A stretch of 64,000 nucleotides of DNA from Rotaria sordida (lineage: Eukaryota > Rotifera > Eurotatoria > Philodinida > Philodinidae), in the NCBI GenBank assembly GCA_905250125.1, contig CAJNOL010000794.1:39159-103158 (forward strand). Direction: 5' to 3'. The notes under the pieces were generated by a model. The model worked only from the letters and a program-made list of their open reading frames with translations, was not told the origin of the DNA and did no database searches. The position numbers were made by a program, and so were the translations under genes. Positions within the stretch are counted from its first letter, which is position 1, and every line of letters begins with the position of its first letter. Positions 1 through 13,133 of the stretch are shown here, piece after piece.

Positions 1-2591
1 ATTTTGTTGCCATCTGGCAAGCCAATGCTGTACAGCTTTTGGTTCGCACTCACTGTACTTTTTAATAGTTTTATTTGACATTTTAGGACCTAGAGGATAT
101 AGCTTGAGAAACACAATCTCATAGCGTTGTGATAGAGATAGTGACATAGTTTGAATTTTACGCAAGAATGATGAAAACACAATTCTCGATACCGATCCAT
201 ATTTTACACACGAACAATTGTTACATAAGGTTGGATCATTCGAATCAGCAAATAAGAAAAAAGAGAATAAAGAAGGACTATTGTTTAGGTCTGTATTTAT
301 GTTATATATTAGCTCGATAATAAAAAGAAAGCAAATATTAAAGTTTAAAAAAAGGAGGTGAGGGAAAGACTTTTGCCCACGGGTGTATATTCTGTTGGCG
401 ATTCAAGCAAATATTTGTTCCATTTGATAATTGGCTTGTCAACCAATAGCGCACTGATGCTGTAACGAATTTCAATTGCAATTTCTCTACAACGATTTGG
501 TGTGGAGCCATGAAACTTGGTTGACACAAAGTTGTTTAATGTCTATAATTTTCATCACAATTGTTTTTGTGGTTCATGTTTTATAAGAAAAACACATATC
601 GGTCAGGTGCTCATACATAAGGCTCTCTTTTGTCGATGGTTCCAGCAATGTTAAATTTTCTGCGAATGCTTGAATTATAAAGACATGACCTTAAGCATGT
701 TTGCAGTGAAAAGTCAGGACTATCTGATGAGAGAGGGCATTTTCAAAAATATTGTGTTGCTTCATAGTCATAGTCAAAATACTATGGTAATACACTCATA
801 CTTTGTTTTTGAGTTTGTTTTTCTCTTGAAGACTTGTTGAAATAGAATATAGAGTAGTATGACGTCGAATTAATCTTTGTTCTTTCTAACTGTTAAGTTG
901 TAAAATGAACTATCCTGTTTTCTCCGTTCAATTACTTTATAATCGGCATCAAATAACATGTTCTCGTATGGCAACGATATTGTATAATTTTTGGGTTTTT
1001 TTTATTAACATAGCATTATTGAAAAATTATTCTACGTAGTTAAACTTGTTTGATAAAATTTTTATTGAATTATTTTATTAGAATGCTATCTTCTGTTTTT
1101 GCTTTTAGAAAAAAAAAGTTCTGATGACATTGAGATATTGTAGCTGGTTTCCAGTCGTTATCTATTAGCAGATGTTATAGCTTGATCCAGCGGTCTAATA
1201 TATATCTAGAGGTCACCACATCCGACTAGACTACTTTTTAGACATTTTGATGTATCCTAAGCAAATCCTAGCTAACAAAAACTGTCTATTCACATATGTA
1301 GAAGCTACAAGTCTGTTTTATTTCTTTCAACAGTTGTATAATGCAAAATCGCCTTAGGCATTAGCCTGCCATATGCTGTGTAGCTAACCATTTGTCACCT
1401 TTTCAAAAAAGAACTTAGAAAAAGCAATCGAGACGTCTGCGAAGAACGCGATGAAAGTACAACGCGCATTTATTATCATTGAACGTATGCACCGGCAAGG
1501 TATGAATCGGAAAGCTTCTGAAGATCAGATCACAGGTTCACCTGTCTGTTCCGACCGAACCTGGAAGAGTGGCACGCCTGCCTAAGTAAAAATAATGCTT
1601 ACTAATACCTTTGCAAGATAGCGACTCTGACGAATACATTGCAAACTTTATGCTACTGGAGCAACTGATCTTCTCAAACAAAGAATTTAAAATCTATACT
1701 ATGGTAATGAATAGGCTGCATGTGTGCGTTACCTTTTTTTCTCATCAACAAAGCACGTAAGTAAAAACTGACTCGACCATTGCACAGCCCATCGAAAGTT
1801 AAAGAAAGTTCCTAGTTGCCGATAAAAATGCTTCTGAGGCTGTAGTGTAAACTAACCTAAAAGCCTATTTTGCTAAAGCGTTCATGTTAGGCTTGATGAG
1901 GTTTATAGTTGTTTCCTATGTTTTTCGATAAGTTATGAAACAATTGAAAATTTTATCAGAAGAAAGCCCATACTTCATAGATTCAAAATATATACCACAC
2001 TTTAATGTTTAGCTATTCTTCTGTTTTTTTAACATTTCCTTCGATAACACAACAACAATAATAAGTTCCAAAAACCATACCCATCTTTTCTTTCCGTGAT
2101 GAAAACAAATACATTTTCTGACAGAATAACGCGCACTCTACAACGAGACATAATCAGCTCTCGGAAATATGTTGGCCTTACATTAATTACTGTATTTGAC
2201 TGTTAGCCGGACAATCCGTACGCTGAAATGTCGACCATTTTCATTACCTATTCAAAAATAGATTATTGGACGACTGGCAAATCGCCAATCTGAATTTTAT
2301 GCCTTCTGCACTTATCATAGTAGGTTTATGAAACAAGAATAACTATTGAGGCACAAACATTTCATATTCATCGTGTAGATAGATATGGTAGTATAACCTT
2401 ATTCAATTCGTACTGTGAACGAAACGTATGTTTAATGCTTATGGCGTTTTTACGGCTAGCCGAACTTATACTTACAGAATCGGTAGACAGACTATATTAA
2501 TGCCATTTATTACTGCGAAATTATTATGTCTGTGTCTCTAATGATACTTAAAGCACCACTATTCCAACGCCAATAACTACAACACAGGACA
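1..2591. other. Gene-free spacer
   Basis: I see no gene in this stretch. Open frames are short (up to about 63 codons near 338-529) and are not flanked by convincing splice sites. Base composition is mixed, with somewhat more GC than the gene-bearing parts, which fits old transposon debris, but I could not define element ends here. Confidence 0.5.
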
Positions 2592-2950
2592 AAGAACTTG
2601 ACTCCTGCCTTTTGGCTACCTTGCGGTATGATGTGCTGCTTAGCAACAGATTCAATAGCCCAATAGCTTCCCTACAACTGCGACTAGCTGTAGCTCTGTA
2701 CGGAAGGCTGGCCTAACTCAGAATTCTTGTGCTCGACTTCTTGAGTTCTCCCATGTACACCAACTAGCCTCATACTAGCCACAAGAGCAAATGTGTGCTT
2801 CTACATAGTCAGCATGATATCGAATGGATGATCCGAGACAATCAGTCGTTAGTGACTCGCGCAGGGTTATTCTATGGATGATGCTACCGAAGTTTGAATA
2901 TAGTACTTTATGAATACGTGTTGGACAACGTAGCCGCTCTGCTGTGGCGA
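2592..2950. repeat. Dispersed SINE-like repeat, copy 1
   Basis: This block can be aligned by eye with 53947-54249 in the same orientation. Shared stretches include the words around CTCCTGCC, the segment GACTAGCTGTAGCTCTG, the segment GATCCGAGACA followed by a GTCRTTAGT word, and the GCTTTATG/ACTTTATGAATA segment near the right end. On the minus strand the right end begins with a tRNA-like segment: an A-box-like region near 2920-2940 and a weak B-box-like word (TTCAAAC) at about 2891-2898. That would make it a tRNA-derived SINE read on the minus strand, but the promoter match is loose. No clear target-site duplication is seen around this copy; the second copy has one. Confidence 0.55.
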
Positions 2951-3297
2951 TTTACTTTACAGTCTGTGCTTATATTGATGATAGACTCACATTGATTTTG
3001 CTATCGTCAATATTTTCACGTTCTGTTACATTGTAATAAATTGTATTCGGTCATTTAGATAGTGGATGGCTTGACCTAAGTCTGGATGGTGAAACTACAA
3101 AGAGTATCTGTATTGATCCGAACGACGCACGGATTACAGAATAACGGTAGTTGAAAGGTAAATAAACAGAAATGGAATTTGTTGCAGCCAACTCATAAGA
3201 AAGCCAATGTGGGCTATGAGAAAAGGTAATAGAGACATATCTTTTACTAAGCACATAGTAGCACCAAAAATGGCTTGACAAATGCTATGGATCCACG

Positions 3298-3686
3298 CAG
3301 AGCCGGACCGGGTCGGTCCGGTAGCGATCGGAATTTCATCGATTGAAAGTTTTGAAAAATCTTCTGTGTTAACCCTGTTTTTGGTCATAAAAACTTAGGT
3401 GTCACATATTTTTCTGTCAGAATGCGTAAAAAACTGCTCAAAACATATGTTATTTTAATCATTTGTTCTAAGCTTCTCTTTGAAAAGATTTCTCATGATG
3501 AGTGTCTTTTACGGGTGCTCCTAAACTATTTCATTTGTGGGATCGTTTTTTCTAAAAATCGTTTTTCAAAAAAATGTGTCATCTTTTCGCCGACTTTTAA
3601 CCGGTTTTCACGAAAATTTCACTAGTTAGACATGCGATTCTAACCGGCCGGACCGATTTATGTTTTCTCAACCGGTTCCAGCCTTG
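3298..3686. mobile_element. Old non-autonomous hAT-like element with CCGG-rich ends
   Basis: The left end starts CAGAGCCGGACCGG and the right end, read inverted, starts CAAGGCTGGAACCGG, so the termini are imperfect inverted repeats of the CA-purine type common in hAT elements. The 8 bases outside each end (GATCCACG and GGCACACG) share 5 of 8 positions, as an old 8-bp target duplication might. Inside, the ends carry repeated GGTCCGG/CCGGCCGGACC words and partly complementary arms, while the middle is AT-rich. There is no transposase frame. An alternative is a simple foldback element. Confidence 0.45.
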
Positions 3687-4394
3687 GGCACACGGATTAA
3701 GCAGCGGAAAGAGACTAATGAAATCTCAATATAATAAACAGAAACATTGTGGACCTGAAAAGAGCGGAAGAAACTGGGCACCATGTTGCACCTCCTAGAG
3801 ACACTTTTATGCCGTACGCTCAATAGTATGGTATAAAATCCTTTAGAGTCCGTTAACTATATGCCACTGTATGGTGCTTTAGCTTGATATACTAACCCAC
3901 TTGGCTTGCGCTCAGAATATGAGCATGTATTCTTGAGAGGTTTTCAAGAAACGATGTAAGAACGATGTACATATGATAGTTTGTAAGTGATTTCGTAAAG
4001 GCCTCGTTATTCATCCTAGAGAAAACCGGAGGCAACGTCAGTTTTGACGTCTTCTGAAGTTCGACAAAGTGCCACGAAAGTCTTTAGAGATTTATGAATT
4101 TTCCCGAAATTTTGAAGTCTCTAGTGTTGAAGCCTCGAAACCTAGAAGCTTGTTATTTCTTACTAGTCTTCATCGTGAATGGCATCTAACAGGCCACCAG
4201 GGCAATACGGATTTTTTGGTCAGTTCCTACCATTTGTGACCTATTTACTACAATTCGAGAAAGTCGACTCCCACAAAGCATGACTTCTTCGGCATTAAAA
4301 TCTTCCGTAGTACGAAAAGGCTTACACGCTAAGGAAAGCTTATGCAAGTATGAACTGCCATTCTAAATTGGCTACGCTATAGAAATTTACTAAA
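3687..4394. other. Spacer without recognisable features
   Basis: No gene, RNA gene or clear repeat boundary is visible between the hAT-like element on the left and the foldback element on the right. Confidence 0.5.
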
Positions 4395-4970
4395 CTATCA
4401 ACGAAAACATGACTGCAGCAAATCGTATTATTGGTGTAACTTTTGATAGAAACAAGAAAGGGAGCTTCGGTTTTCACCGTTGGGAAGAGGAGATAAAGAC
4501 GCGTCGAATCGTATATTACAGGCTTTTTGACCTAGTTTTTCTACGGTTTTCAAATAAGCTTTTTGAAAAACAACGCACTCGACAGGTGACTACAGTAAAT
4601 TTTAGATCATCTGGTGTGCATTGAAATTGCCAATTAAAGATCTATTAAACTGAGCAGGGCTCAGATTTTTAGCTTCAATAGTTCAGGAGCTATAGGTACT
4701 ATAGTCGAAACTCTAAGCCGATTCGTCTAGCAATTGCTATGAAAAAAATTCACTTTTTTGCTTTTTCCTTTTTGATAAAAACCACTTTTCCGCTAGGTTT
4801 TTTAGAAAATTGATTTTAAAAGTCTCACAAAGCATATTAGAAAAACTTATAATATATAGTTCGATGCGTCTTCATCTCCTCTTTCTCACAGTGAAAACTG
4901 CAGCTCTCTATCTTGCTCCTATCAAAATTTGCACCAAAAATACGATTTGCAGTCATTTTTTCGTTGGTAG
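4395..4970. repeat. Foldback (long inverted repeat) element, family 1
   Basis: The left arm from 4395 and the right arm ending at 4970 are inverted copies. The right arm read inverted begins CTACCAACGAAAAAATGACTG, against CTATCAACGAAAACATGACTG at the left. The match continues through the GATAGRARCAAGA, TTTTCACYGT and GAGGAGATRAAGACGCRTCGAA words for well over 100 bp. The middle is AT-rich and holds no transposase. A related single arm is found at 28290-28450. The 71-codon open frame on the left arm is part of the repeat and not a gene. A MITE-like origin is likely, but the superfamily cannot be told. Confidence 0.75.
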
Positions 4971-5819
4971 AAAGGTTGTTTGAGGGATATAAGTCTTCAA
5001 TAAAGATCTACTTTGAATGAAAATTTGCAAGAACAATTTTATCAGAAACCAAAAGCTTCTTCAGGAAAGTCTCAAAAATAAAAAGTGTATATGTCAGTAA
5101 AGTCACATAATGAAATCTCTCGTGCCGAATTAATTTTTTTTCATGTGCGAGGCTTGCACCTATGAATAACATATGAACTCAGCTGATCTGATCCGCAGGA
5201 GAACTACTATTCTATGAAATATTATGCTTTCAAATTTTGACAACACTATTCTGCTTGATAACGCAAAACTTATATCATTTTTAGAAATCACAATAGTCGA
5301 GCTTAAAATTATTCATCGATCCTTTTAGACTTGCATACCGTATTCGTCAATGATATATTTTCTGGTTATTTTGTTCATCTGCTATTCTACATAGATGATA
5401 CATAAGATGTTAATTGCAGTTCGTTTCGTCTTAAGCGTTTGATATAATATTTCAAAACAGATTTTTTTTCATGGTTTTTTTAAACATATTTTGATGTGTT
5501 TTTTTCTATTTTCGAATTTATGTATATCCATAAACATTGCTTCTTTAGTATACAAGTTCAATTGAATCACGATCTTTCAGTACTCTCTATGACTGATGGA
5601 AATTGTACAAAGTTTAGTTGTTGATCCAACAAAATCGATATTCATCATCGAAATAAATTAAATCTAATTAAAACTCTACGATCACAAAATATGAAAGATA
5701 ATTATTTGTTTTTTGATTCTGTGAAATGTGCACACAGGACATACAATTTTCTTGATTTAAGGTCAAACAAAATTTGAACCATTAAAAACTATGGATAAGT
5801 TTTCTTACTATTGCATTAT
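4971..5819. other. Spacer downstream of the 5820-7747 gene
   Basis: AT-rich sequence with no open frame of note. The 3' untranslated region of the minus-strand gene at 5820-7747 should lie in the right part of this stretch. Confidence 0.4.
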
Positions 5820-7747
5820 TCATTTATCTGAAGATAGTACGTGTTTTGAGTTGCCATGCAAGGTTTCGATGAGTTCGACTGCTTCAATCAATAAACTCAG
5901 CTTATTGTCACTGTTAGTCAATGAATTCGAAAAACTTTTATTGATAATATCAGGTTTACGCCGGCGATGATAATAAAGAGAAATCGATTCAATGTTTTGA
6001 CTTGCACCAAAGGAAATTTTCAAACTTGGTGCAATAATATCTGGTAAATGTGGCTCAATTTTGTCTGAATTCACCGTCTGAGTGCTGATCAATTTCGGTA
6101 CAACTTGTTGTGTTTTGATATCAGGAAGTTTTTGTATTGATATGCGTTCTTGTTTTTGTTGTTTTCGCTTTTGCATCATGAACTTGAGAACAGCCAATCG
6201 ATTTCGACGTGTAAGACGTTGTAATTGTTTTTTTGGGCGAATATCTTTCTTACTTGATTTTTTATGTTTTCTTTCTTTAGTAGTAGATACAGCTGCTGTT
6301 AATGATTTAGAAGTCAAAGATTGTTCATGTGTTGAAATTTCCCCTATAGGACTTTGCATAACTTTAGGTTTTCGAACACATCTTTTCCTTTTCTTTTTTA
6401 TGTCAGATGCCATTAATATTGAAGGAGTAGTAGCGATAGTTCCAGGTAAAATAGAAGCACATGTCAATGGTAGAATGTTTGTAGGTATCAAGTCAGAATG
6501 AACCATACAGTATTGTTGATTAGCAGCAACTAATAAACGCTGTAAATTGTATGGCAAATTATTCGTATTTGAATTATTAATTGTGTTTTGCATTTGAGAA
6601 TATCTTTGATCATGAAAATATTGTCTTGATATTGAGTTTACGTCAGTAGTATTATTTGTAGTCTGTGATAATAAATTTTTTTGAATTGGTATCAATGAAT
6701 ACTCATTCTTAATGTTAGTCGGTGGAGATTTTATTGAACTTATTGAAGCAGGTGGTGTCAATGGTATGAAATTTGTTGTCATTGATATGTCCATGGAAAG
6801 TGGAGGTTCATCAGAATTAATCGGCGTTACAGTTACAGATGTTGGTATTATAGATGGCAAGCCATTTGAAACCGTAGACTGTGTAAAAGTAGTTGGACAT
6901 TGAGAGATTTGTTGTGTAGAATGTAGCTGTTCGATAGGACTACGGGAATCTAGTCTTTTTGGGTGCTCTTAATGAAATAAGAAAATGTTTTATATTACAT
7001 ATATTTTTGAGATGTTTTTATCTTACTGTTCTTTGGTTTTGTAGGTGCAACAGCAGATACATGTGTGGAAGATAACGAGGATGGAATAGGGTGGAAGTGA
7101 CTAATTGGGGACTCTTGACGACTATACGTAAATGATGGGCTAAGATATTTATATTCATTTTGCTGTGTTGAACACATTGATACTGTTCTCTCATCAATTT
7201 TATTGTTTAATATTCGGTTTAATCCAACAAGCTGTGATTCCGCGATCATTTGTGACATCGAATTCGAATTAATGACTCGCACAGAATCATTTGACCATGG
7301 AGGACTTTGTTGAGTTTGAACTGATACTGAAGAATTTAAAGACATAGAAAGTGATGAAATTTCATTATGATTGATATTATTATTTGCATCATATGAATCA
7401 TGTTCTATCAAAAGTCTAAAAGGAAGCGTATGACCATTTATAAGAGGTGCGGATACGAAGGACGGTATAGATTCTGGTAATGTCATCGAATGATGATGAT
7501 GATGATGATGATAAGGTGCACCAAAAGTAATGCCGGTAGGCGTTCTTGTTATCTGTGGATTAAGCATCACAGGAATAGTTTCTTCTAATTTCGTCGTTTT
7601 TTTTCGTCGAGGCTTTTTTATTGATGAAGGACTCTTTGAATCAGATAGTAACGAGTACACTTGTGGTTGATTTTGATCTAGATGTCCTATATTTTGTGTT
7701 GGTAATATATCCGTTTGTATGGCTATATTTTCTTGTGTTGGCAGCAT
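5820..7747 (-). CDS. Low-complexity basic protein, function unknown (at least 2 exons)
   Basis: Two exons, 7747-7027 and 6967-5820, join in phase 1 (donor GTAAGAT, acceptor TTTCATTAAG) to about 622 residues. The protein is rich in Ser, Thr, Asn and Gln. It has a His run coded by a CAT/CAC repeat at about 7488-7515, a basic patch (PRRKKTTK) in the first exon, and further basic clusters (KKKRKRCVRKPK; RLTRRNRLAVLKFMMQKRKQQKQ) in the second. The basic patches suggest a nuclear protein, and a short amphipathic segment (LLIEAVELIETL) lies near the C-terminus. I do not recognise a family. The reading frame stays open for two codons upstream of the first ATG to an acceptor-like TTGTTATAG at 7756-7764, so one or more earlier coding exons may exist and the true N-terminus is uncertain. 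Confidence 0.7.
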
Positions 7748-9494
7748 TTGTAATTCTATAACAATACATAAATGCAGCTAAAAGTATATAAGAATTTTAC
7801 TCGATTCAAAACGCGCTAAGCAAGTCACTTTCATAGTTTTATCTAATAGAATTCTTATCGACCAACACAAAAAAAAAAACGTTGATGTCTTATCTGCTTG
7901 AAATAGAAAAAATGAAAATGAGTACCTATACACGAATCTCAAATGCTGTTGAATATTATACTTGATGTTATAAAGAAAAAGAAAAGAAAAGAAAAGAATT
8001 TTCTTTTTTTTTTTGTGAGTCTAAGCCTTCAGGGCGAGCAACAACCTGTGCGTTGATAGGGTACTGCTATAAAATGTATTTTAACAACATTATTTCTTAG
8101 TCAATATTGATTTAAAGGAGAGAAAGAACGAGTGAGAGAATGAATGAGTATGCAATTTTAAAACTATATTGTATGTGTTACAGAATTCGAGTGAAGAAGT
8201 TTCGTTAAGAGTAGTAAAGAAAAAAAGGTAACGATGATGATCATACACCAACACAACTGGTTAGAAACAGAGAAAGAAAAAAATATGAAGCATAGAAAAA
8301 ATTTTGTACTTGTAAAAAATACGTAATTGTGGATAGATAAACATTGGATGTTCTCATGTTTATGTTTACTTGTATATAAAAGATTACGATAAAATATAAC
8401 GAATACTATTCATTTCTCTTTATAAAAAAATAAGAAGATAAATCTTTTGGGTTTCATCCTTGATAATTATTACCTTGCATGAGTCTATGGAAATAAAAAG
8501 TATGAAAAAAACCTCATAATACAAATATACAATTTATGCTATTTATTTATTCAAAAAAATTTATCAAACGAAGCCCATATACAAACCAATTCAAAATAAT
8601 GAAAAATAAAATTAGTAGAAAAAAAAACAATGAAACAATCATGAATGTGCACAATTCACTGTTTGATTATTTCATTTGCTTGAAGTTAAAATGAAAGAAG
8701 AAAGAAGGTTGGTAAATAATGGGTGTGAATAAAAAGAACGAAGTTTACATAGCGTAGCCATACAATTTTTTATTGCTGTTACTCATAGAAATAGCATAAT
8801 TATCTGTCTGATTCGTACAGATTACCAAGCAGATAAGATGACACCACTTTTTTTTTAAAATAGAATCTATCAGATCTAAATTTTTTCGGATCTGACAGGC
8901 TTTACTTCTATACCAACTTTTTCAGATGGATCATCTCAAGATTTTTATAAATCATAACCATAATAGGAAGACAGTTCGTTTTTGACATTGCATCTTTCTT
9001 GTAACGATCACTTGATCCAACAAGGATAGAAAATTAGATATTATGGTTTCAAAATAACCAATGGACCTGTTTTTTTTTTGTTTTCTTTCAACTAAACAGC
9101 GAGCTTCGCCGATAACTTGCGACAGAATGAAGTACCATTTTCTTATTTCTATGTGAATGCCAAAACAGTAGAATTAATTATGCATAATATGAGTGTCATT
9201 AAACTAAAAATCAATGATCTCAATAAAGCGTAATAATCATCTTGAGAGAATTATATTCCCTCTTTTTATTGCTTATTAATAGAAAATTATATTCTTTGTA
9301 TTTATTCGGATGATTGTCAATTGCACCTATGAGAAAAAAATGAATTAATATCGATGTATTTTAATTTCAACTTGTATATATTAAAGTACATTCTCTTCCA
9401 ATTTTGCTACCGTATGTTCTATAAACTTTATTATTTGAAACATTTTATTAATTCATCAACAAAATCAAGGGAGTATGACACTAAACTATAAAAA
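7748..9494. other. Spacer; probable 5' region of the 5820-7747 gene
   Basis: AT-rich with many A and T runs and no convincing exon. Any upstream exon and the promoter of the minus-strand gene at 5820-7747 would have to lie here, but I cannot place them. Confidence 0.4.
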
Positions 9495-10154
9495 TTATTT
9501 CAAAATATAGCATCTATATTTTCTTTTATTTGTCAACTTTAGAATTGAATGAGCTACGAGTTGAGTTGCGCGATGAGAGAATGCAGCTGTGGTTGCTGAG
9601 TTGCAACTATTAGGTGCAAATCGCCTGACCATCTCCATTACCTCGATAAGCTTGGTCGACGTCTCAGTCGACATGTCGTCGTCTTTCTTGTTATTATTGC
9701 TATTGTCGGGCTCTCCATCCATTATGAACAGATTATTGATAGCTTCGTTCCACTCATTGAAAGCGAAAGTCTTGGCGTCATTTTACGCTGACAAATAGAC
9801 AAGTGCACTATTGCTTCAGAGTTAGCCGGTCAATTCGTCACGGACTATTGATTTGTATTGTTCATTTTATTTTCTGCGTACAACGAATTGGCCTAGCACC
9901 ACTTCAGAGTGCACATTGCGTTGGCTCTTTTTCTCTTTTCATACACACATGCATATGTTGTTTCTTGTGTGTTCACTATATAGAAGTTTTTCTTTGCTGA
10001 AAGGACCAATAAAAATGTTCATTGTTCAGAGTTGGGAAGTGTTCACTATATAGAGGTTTGTTTACAGCCAAAGTTGATCGGAATGGATCCGAGATATGCG
10101 TTCACGTAGGAGATGTTCATTATATAGAGGTGTTCACTAACGGAGGTTTTACTG
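9495..10154 (-). pseudogene. Remnant of a pogo/Tigger-type (CENP-B-like) DNA transposon
   Basis: Two signs point the same way. First, the minus frame at 9798-9495 reads like the C-terminal tail of Tigger/jerky-type transposases: an N-D-A followed by an aromatic-rich helix with E-W-N, then an acidic linker with an N/K/D run, then a helix ending VRRFAPN. It contains a stop near its start. Second, the right edge, read inverted from 10154, starts CAGTAAAACCTCCGTTAGTG. Three copies of a GTTCACTATATAGARG-type word lie at about 9969, 10037 and 10113, a terminal pattern typical of this group. The left terminus and the catalytic DDE core are not visible, so the element is a decayed 3' part. Confidence 0.45.
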
Positions 10155-13133
10155 CATATGCAAAAGATTTTTATATTGTTGATTTTCAACTATAGATCAA
10201 TAAGTGATAAGTGAATATTTTATCGATAATATGAAATACTATTTGAAAGAGTTAGTACGGTACGACAATTGACCTTTGGATATGTTTATAAATTGTATAA
10301 TTGAAGTCAGAAATGGGATCGAACCATCTGCTCAACTGAAAAAAAGAACTTCCTATAATCTGCTAATAATACGTAGGCAGAACTAATCCTGAATAATTCA
10401 ACAGTCTTTAGAAAAATGTTTTAATGAACTGAAATATGCGAAGATAAATAGAACACTAATTATGAATTTGTATGACCATTAGATTTATCATGTAATGTGT
10501 TCTCATTCAAAGTATCTCAGATGATATATATCAAATTTATTTGGTAGACAAAAACTGAACAATATACATTAAGGAGATTCCCTTCTTTCTGGAGTTTCTA
10601 AAGATTAACTCATCAGAACTCTTTGAAAATTTCAGGGCAAATAAATCTCGATGAGTAGAGAAAAAGTTGTCATAGACTTCAAAGTTCCAAATAGGTTCTT
10701 ATAGAAAATATCTGGGTTGCAAAGGCTAAAAATTACCCCGCTTTCTGAGCCGCAATACGTCCAATAGAATTGAATTCTTTTTTATAGATACTAGATGCTG
10801 TTTGGAGTGACTATTGTTTTTTGGTTTCTTTTTATCTCCTTCCATTCGAATAGAAAGATCGAAATACTGAGTATGTCTCGAAAAATACATGTTCTTTTTA
10901 CTAGAGCATTTTTTGTAAAATCTACGAAAAACTATCGGTACCATATTTTTCAAAACAACAGAAAATTAGGCAGCATAAACAGTGTCTAGTGCCTGTAAAA
11001 AAAAGTTTCAGCTCGATCGAACGTACTATGTTGAGGAAATGGAGGTGATTCTGCACTTTTTTTGTGTGTAAAAATTGATTTTGACAAAAACGAAAAACAA
11101 ATTTTCCTGTTATGTATCACAACTCTTTCTCCAGCTGAAGTAATCGAAAACTGACCGTGGAGAGATCCATATCCATGCTCTCAGCACGTTTAAAATGAAA
11201 AATAATCATTATCACTAGGAGAATTTCGTACACAAAGAATAATCGCAACACGATTTTTGCTGCTAAGAATTTCGAACAATGGATTAAATAAACGTACTAA
11301 CTAACAACGAAGAGTTGTCATTTATATAGTATTTGACAGAGGACACTTCGAAGCTATATTACCGATGAACAACCAAAAATTGAAAAACTTTTAGATTTTA
11401 ACATTCGGATATAGAATAAATATCACGAGATTTCTGATCTATATGCCAATGACAAAATACTTACAAATCGTATTTTTGGTGGACACTTCCATGGGTAGCC
11501 AACTGCAAAAAACACAAATCTCTCAGAAGACTTTTTTGTCTGTAGATATTTCTAGAGCTCGTTGCGCTGATCATTTTGATAAAGAAATATTCAATTGACT
11601 CAGTATATCATGGTGCCAGCCCTAGAGAATATACTGAGTTAAGGGTACCTGAAAAAGTACTCTGTTACCAATATGTCACAGGAATTTTTGGGTACCAAAG
11701 TACTTATAGATACTTTGGCAGGTACCCTGCTACAAAATGTGTAGTAACTGGGTACTTGAAGATACTGATCAGATACTCAATTGGGTACTGTTGTGCAGTA
11801 TTTCTAGCTACCCTACTACAAAAATTTCAGTATCTTCAGGATCGAACCTGACCTTTCACTTTTTTGCATTTTTTTCTCTCAAAGTGATTTATTACATTTT
11901 TTTCAATTTTATTATATTTAATTTTTTCAATTCCGAAAACTCAACAGGTCAAATATCGAGATATGGCTGAACTTGAGTTGGCCAAGTATCCATGAGACCA
12001 CCTCAGGATAGTCCGCTCTTAATCTACGATCAAGATCGGAAAGCTCTCGACTAAGAAATAGTGAAGAAATAATATAGAAAAAATCAGTATGAAAACAGAT
12101 TAATTTCTTCTGTTTTGCTCAGTTGTTTATACGAAGCCGCGCGCGAAAAAGAAAACGGTGAATGAACGGTCGCTACGCAGAACGCGACAAATGTAGGGTA
12201 TCATGTAGAGTTTTCCTCAGTAAAATTACATGTGTGGGTATCCATACCAGTGCTTGCTCAGTGAGCGTACTTTTATGGGTATCCCTTACAGTACAGTACA
12301 TTTTCCTAATTCTGTCGGAAAATTTTACCACCTTTTGTTTTAACTAGTACGAGACTATTTTACATACGATCAAAGATATTTTTGCATATATGGATTCTCC
12401 AGATTCTCCTCTTTCAAATGATATATTGTTTGTCTTTCGTGTTTTATGTTTTCATGGTGAAATTATCGGTCTACGAAAAAGAACTTCACCCGACAGAATT
12501 AGGAGGTACTTCCCTGATTCTGTAAGTGTTAGAAATTTTTCGAAGATGAAGCAATAAAGTTTATTTCTGAAAGTATTCTAGCCTTTTTTTGTATCATCAG
12601 TATGCTGATCTCATGTTTAGAAAGGAATAGTGTTTTTTGGCAATATGTTGTTCATGTGTGCAGTAATTTCATTTTGTTTTAATATAAGTTTTATCATCTA
12701 TCTAAGATAGCTAATTATAGAGATCTCTTGTTAATCTTTTAATATTTTTTTTTGAGTCCTTCGTTTTCCTTTTGCATTTTGATTCGAAGGAGCTTTACTA
12801 CTATGATGAAAGTTATTAGTAGCACTAAAGATAATGTAGAGTGAATATAGCTGCCTAAATTGTCAAGAAGTCTTGGAAGTTTCGTTTTCTGTTTGATGTC
12901 AGAACATTTTATATAAGTTGCGCATGGTTGGAGATAAAGACCAACTTCTGTAATATATAGTTCGTTAGTTATTTTAAAGACAACATTACATCGGTAAGGT
13001 TTATCCGTATTATAGAACAGTCATATACGTTGGCTGATCTTCAGATTATTTGGTGGAATTTTCTAAGTTCATATCACTTCACAAACATTAGTAATAGATA
13101 CATCTTCTGCCAAAAGTTCCTGTAAAGATGGTA
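10155..13133. other. Gene-free spacer with a GGTACC-rich patch
   Basis: No gene is supported. At about 11609-11845 there is a patch with many GGGTAC/GTACC/AGTACT words on both strands, starting near CAGCCCTAGAG; a weaker echo (GGGTATC words) lies at 12190-12290. It resembles the word-rich ends of the hAT-like elements elsewhere in the window, but no matching second terminus was found. Confidence 0.4.

Noticed and set aside
6082-6501. A 139-codon plus-strand open frame rich in Cys and Phe
   Set aside because: It lies antisense to the second exon of the 5820-7747 gene, whose minus frame has proper splice sites; the plus frame mirrors Lys/Arg/Gln codons.
11609-11845. A full hAT-like element with GGTACC words
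   Set aside because: A left tip (CAGCCCTAGAG) can be imagined, but no inverted partner or 8-bp duplication was found; kept only as a word-rich patch.
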